Shown one piece after another: positions 12,601-24,600 of a stretch of DNA of 64,000 nt (positions within the stretch are counted from its first letter, which is position 1; each line of letters begins with the position of its first letter). The position numbers and the translations under genes are program-made. The notes beneath the pieces were generated by a model. It was not told the origin of the DNA. It saw only the letters and a list, made by a program, of their open reading frames with translations, and ran no database searches. This DNA is from Hydrotaea diabolus (lineage: Eukaryota > Arthropoda > Insecta > Diptera > Muscidae): NCBI GenBank assembly GCA_963513945.1, contig OY740716.1, forward strand, positions 93,471,232 to 93,535,231, written 5' to 3'.

Positions 12601-15600
12601 CGTGTTAATTTTCATGTTCCAGTCAATAGAATATTTCTCAACTTTTTTGAAAGATTCCTGTAGTTTGCTATTAATTTTCTCTACTTTAATATCAGCTTGA
12701 TAAATTACTATGTCATCTGCAATCCAATTATACAATCTAATTTATTTAACAAATCATAAATAAATAGGTTAAAGAGTATTGGAGCATTAACTGTTCCCTG
12801 TTGGAGACCTTTTGACATTTTGAATATTTTAGAGCTCATACTTTTTCTGTTACACACTACAAATTCCTTACTATCTACTTGTAATCAAACTACTGCGACA
12901 ATTGTTGTTCGTGAAATTTGGCAAAAGTATGTTTTTGTTTTTAGTTCTAGAAGCCACACATTACAACCAATCCTGATAAAATTTAGCACAAATTATTTAT
13001 TGAAATTAAAGGAAATGGGTTTAAATTTAGATATAGCTTCAACGCATATGTACGTTTAAACGATTTGATGTAATATGTGACTTCAAACATGAATGTTTCA
13101 CCAAACATTCTTCTCAAAACATGAATGTTTGGTGAAGTTGATGAAGTTTGGTACAGTTTATGACGATTGATTAGTTAATATTTCAAATAATATTGGGATA
13201 TATCGGTAGACGTTTTTATAAAGACCCAGTACAATGGTCCCTCCCGATTTTACATACAACTGCTTTAGAACACTACTTTTAATTGGAGCAGTTGCAAACT
13301 CAACCCGTGACCCATTCTAAAATTCGATTATTCGATTAATCGAACCAGTACAATGGTCCCTCACCATTTTCATAAAACCGCTCTAGAAAACCATTTTTAA
13401 TTGAACCAGTTTGAAACCGGACCATTTGACTCATATTTTGGGCAGTTAGGACCCCAAACCATACAAATGGTTTTGGTGCACGAAAAACGGCATTTACATA
13501 GACATATGCACGCAGAAAAAAAGTATGGTTGGGGTGACAATATTTGAAGAGGATCATACTATTGTTGGGTATATGGTTGTGGCACAACAATATTATGATC
13601 CTCACAACAATATTATGATTCACACATAACCATACTATGATCACCACAACCATAGTATGATTCACACTCAACAATACTATGATCTCCACAACCATACTAT
13701 GATCCTCACAACAATAGTATGATTCACACTCAACCATACTATTATCTTCACAACCATATTATGATCCTCACAACCATGGTATGTTTCTCATACAACTATT
13801 GTATGATCTTCACAACCATAATATGATTCACACGCAACCATGCTACTATCCCTACAACCATAGTATGATTTACTCAACCATACTATGATCCCCAAATTAT
13901 TTATTATGATTGGATACTGTTTTTATTCAAAAACAGAGATTTTTATCAAGCAAGTTATATTAAATTGTATTACAATAAGTTAATAGCCACACGCAGAGAA
14001 TAGATATGGTTACTACATGGTCACCGCAACAATAATATGTTCTCTACAATAAAAGCATGTTCGTCGCAACCATAGTATTGTTTTTTGAATTTTATTTTAA
14101 CAACAGTAAGATTGCGGCAATATTAATATTGTTGAAATGTGACAATAGAATTATTGCCAAATTTAGAAATGAAAATATGGTTGTAGCAGCCATATAAACA
14201 TGGTTGGTGCAACAAAATTATTGTTGTTTACACGTTAACAATAATATGATTACGGCAATCATACCGTATGGTTGCGAATATGAACATAACAAACAGGTTT
14301 TATAGAGCATACATGTGTATGTGTGTGGGTATGTTTTTTGATATACCAAAGAAAAACACATATTCACGATACAGTTCATAATTGTTGTTCGTTATAAAAA
14401 TCAAAACCAATCGGAAGGTAGTTTGAGGGATGTTTATTGTGTTTACTTTGTTCGGTGAAATACTCTACTAACGACTGGTTCTCATTTATTTAAAATCTGC
14501 CTGCACTTAAGTATATAGACATTGATCATGGTTTAATCACATTCGTTTCTTGGGGTCTACGGATGGTGAAGTAGCATTCAACCCTGCTGGGAACTAAAAG
14601 TATTTTCGACAACCGTTGGAATATATGTTTTTGTTTTTTGAATGAAATGTTCAATAAAAACATGGCATTAAAATATGGCCAAATGCTTAAAAAACAAATA
14701 TGCAAAATAATAATGAAAGTTTCTCACAAATCCAATTGTGACATTGTTTTTAAAGTCTGGGTAAACTTAGAATCCGTTTAAGGGTCCATAGACCTGTTTC
14801 ATTTGGATTTTCTGCACACTCAGAATTGATTTCGCTACGCCCAAATGTAGCTTTTTACCAGTTTAAAATTCTACATGATTTTCGTTATAGATCCCACCGA
14901 AGGTGGTTACCGTTGTGCGACTAAAGTGGAAATTTGACCCTTTTTGGAAGCCAAGCTAGTTTTACTGCCCCTTTTTTATAAATCCCCTTTTTGTCACTTT
15001 TTGAAATATTTGCTACTTTTCCCAACTCGAAATGTGTGTATTCCTTTTAAATAATACGCGTATTCATATTTCTGGGATTAAGGGTTGCTCTGGCGAAAAA
15101 AGGACTATAATTTATCTGGTTATAACCTGGCGCTTATACTAGGCATTATGGATACTCGCTGCGAAGACAACATCCAAACAGTCCCGCCGCACAGCTCTGA
15201 AACGTACAAATTACATCCAATCTTGAGGAAATTTGGCACAGAATAGCTTACACAACAGTGTGCTTTAGGGTAAAAATACCAACAAATCGGAACGTTTGTA
15301 AAATGTATCAATTAAGCATTCTTGATTTGAGGTGGCCAAAAATACGGTCCATTCAAGCATGGATATGGGTACCATAACTTCAAGGAGCCCAAGGAGCCTA
15401 GTTTCAGTTGGCACATCCAGTGGATTTTTTATACCCTTCACGAAAGAGAATATTAACTTTGTTATTACGTTTGCCGCACCACGAAATATTGATCGGAGAG
15501 CCTATAAGGTAATTATAATCTTGATTGTCGTAAAGTTCTAACAACCCTTAACCCCAGCCATGTCCGCCCGCGTTTCTTTTGAAAGCATAATATCGTTCAG

Positions 15601-18600
15601 AGGTATTAACCTAGCATTCAGAAATTTTGCATGGTGCAGGCTTATGCTCACAAGCTGTTTGGGATTGAAAATGGGCGAAATCGGTCCAGGGGGAAATATG
15701 TTTAACTCGATAAAAAAAAGTACTCGGTTTTGCTAAACAAATCAGAATTTTTTGTGAATGGAAAATGGGTACTGTTAGTTGGGACGCACTAAATACCTCA
15801 AAAAAAATGAACTGTTCCTTAGTTTGAATGTGTATTTTACCTCTCATTTCATGGAACTGAGTTTTTACTGTGTTGTTTGCTACTTTTTTCTTACGAAAAG
15901 TTTACGACTTTTTTTTAAAAAATACCGTTTTTTAAAAATAATCCCCTTTTTGTGCAACTTTTTTAAATTTTCAACGGTATAAATAAAATAGGTACTGTTA
16001 GTTTGGACGCAACACATGAATAAAATAAAATGGCAAACGAGCAATTAATGCATTTTGCTGCAAATTCAAATATGTATAGAGTTATTTTAAAGTTCTGGCT
16101 GAGATTAGGGACGGGCGCATGGCCGAACTTAACGAAGTTTTATACTTATAGTTTCTAGTTTTAGTATACACAGAAACGAATACTGTTCTGTCTGTCGTCC
16201 AGTCCGAATGCGTTTTATGTTGTCCGCGATATATTTGTTGTCCGTTCGTTTAAAAACACAGAGAAAAGAAATAAAGTGTCGGATTTTTACGTATGGGTAC
16301 CACACCGTATCTCTATTTATTTCCCACAGAGGTCTTGTGCTATATGTACGTAATGACATAGTGTTTCAGAGCCAGCAACACTTGTGCTCACAAAATCCAG
16401 AACTTAACTCCCTTTGGGTTAAATTCAGGATTAGATAACACGTACTTCATTTTTGGTTTATTTATAGACGTCCAAATTCTGAAAGGGAGGCTTTCGTCAA
16501 CGGCCTCGACGCTCTTTCTGATCCAATAAAGAAAGTTTAAGAGAGTTATCCGGTCAGTGAGAATGTCGTTGCTGGGGATTTTAATGTCCATAATTCTGTC
16601 TGGATTTCCCATTCGAGCCAAACAACTCCGGAGGGCCAATACTCCGAGCTCTTCGCCGCGAAAAACGTCTTAACGCAATAAGTGAATGAATCGACACATA
16701 TTACGTCAGTCGAAGGGCACCAACAAAATATTCTTGACCTTTTCTTAGCTTCACACCCTAAAAAGTATGAAGTTAATGTCCTTGGCTTCTGTTCCAATAA
16801 ACATAGCTTGACCGCAGGTATACCGCAAGGCTCTGTTCTTTCTCCCTCTTAATTTCTTACTCTTTCGCGGATGACAGCAACCTATTTCATTCATATTCAT
16901 TTGACCGTAGGCCGAATCTTCAAGATATTGAAGTCATAAGGTGAATTATGGAAGAGACTCTTGGCCGGGATTTACTGGCCATTTGCAAAAGGGGTCGAGT
17001 GAATAGAGTAGATTTTAATGCGATTTTAATTTAATATCGATGGTATAGATAACGAACAATCAGACGCTCTTGATGTTCTGGGCATGAAAATACAATGTGA
17101 CTCTTGTTAGGCGAGGCATGTATTCGAAGTGTCGAACGAAGCACTCAAGTGTATAGGCTTCCTAAAGCGTTGCAATAAATATTTCTCTCCTTCTGATCTT
17201 TACGATATATATAAAACCTATATCAGGCCAAAGATGGAACACAACACCCATATATGGGCAGGTGCTTCAAAATCATCCTTGGAGCTTCTGTATCGTGTTC
17301 AAAGGAGAGCGAAGGTGCTGATAGATGACAGTACGTAGGCTATCCAACTCAATTGTTTCCCTGGAGCATTGTCTGAATGTGGGTTGTGTGTCGCTGTTCT
17401 ATCACAACTTTCATGGTGGTGGACATTTGTGGTCTTATTCCTGAGGTGAGGATGTTCGGCAGGGAAACACGACTTTCCAGATATTCACACCCACTTATTA
17501 TCGATTTGCCGGGTGAGCGCACTATACACTACAGATCGAATTCGTTTTTCGTCCGTACTGTCCGTATGTGGAATCGACTTCCGGCAAATGCATTTTCCAT
17601 CAATGATGACATCCAGAAATTCAAGACGAATGTCAATAAACATTACTCCCTCTTTCCCCCCTTCGCTCCCTTATTTTCCACCGACCAACGAAATGCATTG
17701 CATGTAAAGGGTGTTTTTTATTGGGGTATAGAACTTTAAGTTGGCATCAGTTTTTTAACTGGCGGCCATTTTGTCAGCTGTCAAGTGATTAATATTTAGT
17801 TTGGTTTGCCATTTCATCATGAACAGGTTGACAAAAGAACAACGCTTGCAAAATGGGCCGAAAATGAGATTCATCTCGATGCTGATTTTCATCACAAAAT
17901 TTTGTTCAGTGATGAGGCTCATTTTTGGTTGAATGGCTACGTCAACAAGCAAAATTGCCGCATTTGGAGTGAAGAGAATCCACATAAGACCCTTGAGACG
18001 CCATTACATCCACAAAAACTGACTGTTTGGTGTGCTCTATGGGCTGGTGGAGTCATTGGGCCATACTTCTTCCGAAATAATGCTGGAGAGTCAGTTACCG
18101 TTAATGGAGACCGGTATAGAGCCATGATAACCGACTATTTTGTTCCCGAATTGGATGGCATGAATGTGGATGAGTTGTGGTTCCAACAAGACGGCGCTAC
18201 ATGCCACACAGCGCACGTCACAATCGAATTATTGAAGGAAACATTCGATGAGCGCATAATTTCGCGGAATGGACCTGTCAATTGGCCACTAAGATCGTGT
18301 GATTTGACACCATTGGATTATTTTCTTTGGGGATATGTGAAGTCGCTCGTCTACGCCAACAAACCAGAAACGTTAGGGGACTTGGAAGCCAACATTCGTG
18401 GCATTATTGCCAACATACGGCCCCATATGCTCGAAAAAGTGGTTGAAAATTGGACCTGTAGAATTGGCTTTATTCGAGCCAGCCGCGGCGGCCACATGCC
18501 CGAAATCATATTTAAACATTAATGGCATAAAATTATCCTTCCAATAAAGCCAAATTGATGAACATTAAAACGATTTTCTTGTGTTTTATTTCAATTCGAA

Positions 18601-21600
18601 GTTCTATACCTCAATAAAAAACACCTTTTATAAGGAAAAACCCTGAGTGTTGGTTAATTAAAAGAAAACAAAAAAGTATGTATATGTGACAGCGCATAGA
18701 AAAAGGGACCTAAGGGTAAAAAAATCAATTTTAATTTTTTTTTTTGATGTGGACAACATCTGAGCATCGAATGAGACCGATCCCATGCCCCAAAAGTGTT
18801 CCCTCGCAGAGATATGCGCGTTTTATGAAAGTGAAGTCGACGATTCTAAGCGCAAATAGAAAGGGACCTAATCTTTAAAATGGCTCTCCTGAACAAAACT
18901 GGTTTTTAACCTTAGGTCCCTTTCTATTTTGCGCGTCACATATGATGTTTACATATATTTATTTATTGAAGCAATTTAAACAAGACAAGTAAAAACGAAC
19001 CATATATACACCAGTCAAAAGAACCGAAATGTCCAGCAACTTTGGCCTTTTTGAGGTAGTAACATACCCCATTTTAACCATTGCCCGTCCACAAAAAGCT
19101 ATGATTTCAACTTAAGTCCGTCAAAGACGATTTTGCCTATTTACGACAACCGACTTTTTGTTGCAAAAATTTAAAAAGTCGTAATGGAATTTTGAATTTG
19201 ACTTTTAATCGAACAATCGACATTTGCGTTCGACTTTTTGCTACCGGCTGAACAAATATTTTTAACCTGCAGCACACTGTGGAACAGGGTATTATAAGTT
19301 GGTCTCACGGAAAATTTTTAAGTTAGACCCACCTGATTCATCTATTAGTCTGTTCGTTCGGCTGCTGTACATCTAAAGCTTCTTATCCAATTACAAGTCT
19401 TAGAATTACTAGCTGATTCGATTTATCGGTGTCTGTCTGTTCGACTGCCCGTCTGTCTGCTGTTCATCTAAAGCTTGTAATCAAACTACAGGTCGCAATT
19501 GTTGTTCGTAAAATTTGGCAGATGAAGGTTTTTGTTTTTAGTTCTAGAAGCCACACATTACTCGTACATCCAATGCCGTTAAAATTTGGCACAAATTATT
19601 TATTGAAATTAAAGGAAATTGGTTCAGATTTAGATATAGCTTCCACGCATATATGCGTTTAACCGATTTCATGTCTTTGGATCTAGATGGCACATATTCC
19701 ATCAAACCTTCATGAAGTTTGGAACAGTTTATGACGTTTGATTAGTTAATATTACAGATAAAATTGGGATATATCGGTAGACTTTTTTATAAAGACTTAG
19801 TACAATAGTACCTCCCGATTTTACATACAACCGCTCTAGAAACCATTTTTAATTGCGACAGTTTGAAACTGGACCATTTGACCCATTTTTTTGGGCAGTG
19901 AGGGCCCCTAACCATACAAATGGTTTTGTGCCCAAAAAACGGCATCTATAAGTACATGGACATATGATTATTATATTAGGATGACATTTCAGGCGAGGTC
20001 AATATTAAACTTATTTTTTATTGTTTGGCTTAATGGGGGGACGGAATATTCGGTCCATTAACATATGCCCAAATGCTTAAAAAAACCAAATATGCAAAAT
20101 AATAATGAAAGTTACTTACAAATCCAATTGTGACACTGTTTTAAAATCTGGGTAAATTAAGAATCCGTCCAGGGGTCCATAGACGTGTTTCATTTGGATT
20201 TTCTGCACATTCAGAACTGATTGTCGTTACGCTCAAACTTTGCTTTTTTCCCAGATTATAATTCTACATGATTATCGTTATAGACTTCAACGAAGGTGGA
20301 TGGTATATTAAATTTGTCATTCTGTTCGCAACACTACGAAATATTGATCTGGGACCCCATAACGAAGATATATACCTGAGCGTCGTAAAATTCTAAGACC
20401 AGCTAGCCATGTCCTTGTGTATGTTGAAAGCATTATAGTCTCAAACAAATCAACCAGAGTCCTGAAATTTTGCAGAATAATGGACTATGGTTATAAGCTG
20501 TTTTGGATTGTAAATGGGCGAAATCGGCTTAGGAGAAAAACAGTTTCCCTTTAAGGGACCAAAGTTCGCTTAAAAGTTTTTTTTATTGAGTATTTGCTTA
20601 GCAAATACTTATTCTTTGTGGACAGATAATAATTAAAACAGGTACTGTTAGTTTGGGCGCAACATATAAATAAAATAAAATGGCAAACGAGCGATTAATA
20701 CATTTTGTTGCGAATTCAAATATAGAGTTATTTAAAAGCTCTGACTGAGATTAGGGACGGACGCATGGGCCTAAAACACTTATCACTTTTTTGTGCTTTA
20801 GTTGCGAAGTACGGTGGGGGTATACAAGGTTCGGTCTGGCCGAACTGAACGAAGTTTTTACTTGTAGTTTCTATTTTTAGTACACATACGAATGAATTAT
20901 CGTATATATGATGTTCACATATATTTATTTATTGGAGCAATTAAAACAAGACAAGTATAAACGTAGTTAAGTTCGGCATGAAAGAACAGCAACTATGGCC
21001 TTTTTGAGGTAGTAACAGACCCCATTTTAACCATTGCCCGTCCACTAATGTTATGATTTCAACTTTAGTTCCTTAAAAAGGAACATTTCCCCTGGGGCGA
21101 TTTCGTCAAACAGCTTATGATGTTTAGCCGTTATCATGGAAATTTTAGGGTCATTGGTTAATTCCTTTGACCGCTTTCGTGCTTTCAACAGACACACGGA
21201 CGGAAATACGACGATCAATAATTTCGTGGTGTTGCAAACACACAAACACTTTTTTATAGCATCCGCCCACCGTTGGATGGTAAAAAACTGTGTCAAGTTA
21301 CTAAAGTTTCATGAAGGAAATGTCGAAAGCCGACTTTTGATACATATAATTTTTTTTAAAAAAAATCGAAAATCACCTTTTTGCCTCGGCTAGTTAATCC
21401 TACACCAAGCACGGTTGCTAACCAAAATCAATAAAAAAAATCGTAATTTTTGTAAAATCGTCCCACACTGGATAGGTGGGGTCACAATTCTTGTTGTTTC
21501 TCAAAACAACACCACTGGTAAGAAATGTTTTGTCATTGTAAAATACGCATAATCAATACCTATTTTAAGCTTATTATGCCGATTTTCCCCGCACCCCTTT

Positions 21601-24600
21601 TTCGAACCAGATGATATATTTAATTACTCGTATTGCATTACTCCTATTCAAAATAAGGCAATGCTTAGTACGTACAGCTGAATGAGTGTAGGGCATAATA
21701 AGCACAAAAAGGTATTAATAAGTCGTGTTTTACAAGAACATAACATGTAATAACAAGTGGGGTTGTGCATATACTCGTACGTATGTCAATACTTCGCAGA
21801 CTAAATTCACCTTTTGATCATATAGCTTGCGAGAGAATTCGTGTCGGTCGAAAATCAAAGTTGCATGATTATGTAGAGACGATTTCGGGAACACAAAAAA
21901 TTGTTTCTTCTGTGCACCCTACATACCGCTCTTTTAGTTTTTATCCTGCGTTGTCACTTGAAGTCCGATCTTAACAAGATGCATACCGTTGTTCAAGTTA
22001 TGCCTTTACTAGTGTTGCAAAATAAGTATAACTGTAGTCACAAGTAAAAATTTATCGCGTATTTCAAAATGAGGTATGGAAGATGTATATCTCTTGTAAA
22101 TTAATGATCAACGACATACCTTGCATTGAGATTGGATAATAAACAAGAAAGCTGTGGTAAAAATACTATTTTGCTCGAATGTAGGGTGCAGGGGAAAACT
22201 TTGTGATTTTATTCTGAAATTCTACCTTAGAAAGCTATAAAATTAGGTGTGAATCCCGCATAATTTGATTTCTTCATATTGGGCCAACCCGCCTTATTAG
22301 AGTGCGTTTCAGTAAGTGTTTTTTTTGCGTATGTGGGTGAGAGTGAGACAGAAAACGGCGTCAAAAGAAACCAGTCGAATTTGACCTAAGTGTATATTTT
22401 AAAATGTTGAACCCCATGTAACTTCTTTGTTTATGAATAAAAATGCGTACTTTAAAAAAAAAAACTTTAAGCATTTGTAAAGCCCTTCACTAACGTTTCC
22501 AAAAAGTCTCAATCAGGGGGTAGAAAACGAGATAACAGAGGTAACATATCGAATTTGACCTCGGTAGTCGGTGTCCAACCGAAGGTCTCTGTCAGTGGGT
22601 ATCAAACTTTATAAGGCACAGCTCACCGATAAGGTAGAAGTTTCCCCTTGTTTCTTAATGGGATGTTGTGGGAATTAAGTACGTTGTCTGGTGTGAAAAT
22701 TGCCTAATTTGTTTGTGACGATTTATGTTTGCAAAAATGAGAATTTTGAAATTTTAATGACGGTTGTTTGTTGCTTTTGGTTGGCAGCCGCCAACACATT
22801 TTATGCGGTGGTTATAGAGTCATATTCATAATATTCGTGTCTCTTTCGTTTCCGAAGGAAAAGACGCTTCGAATGAAATGTGTAAAATCCGCCACTGAAC
22901 TTGAACAAAACCGGTACGTACCGCTTCAAATTAAGTACGAATAACGTCATCGATACAAGTGTTTAAATTCTTTAAGCGATATGCCTAGTATTTACTTCAA
23001 ACGAAATTTTCGCTTAGAAGTTTTACATTTATTTGTATTCATTTTTAAATAATTTATTTTATTCACATTCAATGCCTTCGAAAAGGACTTCACCCCATTT
23101 GTTACTTTTTCTTTGCTAATGTCAAATATTCCTTGAACAAAGAATTACCAGAAAATTAATGTTTGTTGCAGGTGGCGAAAAAAGTCTACAGCTAGTGTTA
23201 AACATCCCTTTCAGCTGAGTACCACCAAACGGAATTTACCAGAGGTGAATTTCGTTTGCTTTTGCTAAATGTATTTCTTATGGGAGATAAAATTTCGTTT
23301 TATGTGAAGACTACTTCCCTCATGTTTTCATAAACGCAACTATGATATCTTCAGTCTACAATTCCTAGGTTGTATTTGATAGCGTACTGCTTTTTAAAAA
23401 CCTTATTATCGGTTAACCGAAAAAAATATTTGTTTTTGGAATCGTAAGCTGGACCAATTTAAAAACACCATTAAAAATCTGCCAATAACATTCTCGATTT
23501 TATTAATTTGTTTAAATGAATGACCAAATATACTTATAGTAGAGCTGTACCAATATTTCAAATAGTAGTAGATTTAGGCTTGAGGTGTTTGGACTTTTGC
23601 GAATCTTTTTTAAGACGATTACATTTTTTATGTTTTTCATTTTCATAAGCCAGTCTTTGCTTAGCCGCCACATGATTAAGTCGCACACACGGAGTTTTTG
23701 TTACATTCCAAAATATATAACAAATAAATTGTTGTTTTACCTACTTGCATTGTTCTTGTATAATAATAAACAGCATCAAACCTAACTGTTACCCGTAGTG
23801 AAGTCTTGTCTTGCTCAATGGCAACGTTGAGTGAGGAATCTTCGGAGGACGATAATGTTGGGTGGCAACATGTTCGCCCAAACAACAAACGACCGCATTC
23901 TGATAAGCCTAACAACAACCCTAGTAAAAAGAGAGCATCAGGCGATTGCATCTCTTACGAGTACTCTGATAACAGCAATCTGTTTAAAGATTTACAGGTT
24001 AAAACCAATGTTAACAGAGCTTCTGTAACTACAAGCAATGTAAATCAACCATCAACATCAAATGTTACTTCAGTTACTTCTGAAACCTCCTATTTTATAC
24101 CGGGCGTGAGTGATGTCAAATGCATGATCAATTGTCTCACAAAAGCAATTGCACTTAGTGACTTTTCGTTCAAAGCTCTGAACAACGAACAAGTTAAAAT
24201 CAATACTAAAACCGAAACTTCATATCGTAAATTGGTACACTACCTCAGAGAAAAAACACATACCAATTTAAAACTGAAAGATCCTTTTGAGTAGTAATAA
24301 AAAAACTACACCGCTCAACCCCAAAAGAAGATATCAAGGAAGAACTGGAAAAATTGCCATAAAATCCGGATTATTATGAATATTCGTAAGCGATATTATA
24401 CAAATACCCCAACACACAATACATTTTCTTATTCAGAATAATTAGTGAATCACGCAATCGTTATGGTAAACAACAGAAGTTGTCGACAAAGTTAGCTATT
24501 ATCAAATTGCATCAAGATAGGGCTGTGTAATATGTGGCTTCTATAGCGCAAAACATTAAATAACATCAGAGATGTGCAGGGTGTAATACATTTTTTGAAT

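Larger units (their letters stand above)
11100..16150 (+). repeat. A/B dispersed repeat, copy 1, interrupted by two insertions
   Basis: It aligns collinearly with 19265-20870: from CACACTGTGGAACA, through CTTGTAATCAAAC, the AACCATACAAATGGTTTTG block and CCAAATGCTTAAAAAA, to GAACTTAACGAAGTTTTATAC. It is split by a LINE (11351-12877), a foldback-like element (about 13509-14665) and a further unmatched 0.5 kb at 14900-15420. It codes for nothing I can recognise. Confidence 0.7.
16290..18670 (+). mobile_element. Decayed Jockey/CR1-like LINE, interrupted by a mariner
   Basis: Fragments in several frames are endonuclease (RGLVLYVRNDI, GDFNVHNSVW; 16310-16800), reverse transcriptase start (LTAGIPQGSVLSPS at about 16808) and the C-terminal part at 17129-17740 (IGFLKRCNKYFSPSDL, YIRPKMEHN, SFFVRTVRMWNRLP). 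The 3' UTR resumes after the mariner with CCCTGAGTGTTGGT and an A-rich tail. Related copies lie at 50142 and 55020. Internal deletions and stops make it dead. Confidence 0.75.

Noticed and set aside
13560..13890. Short regularly spaced units resembling a CRISPR array
   Set aside because: Units overlap, are themselves AT-rich variants without unique spacers, and lie in a foldback-like arm in insect DNA.
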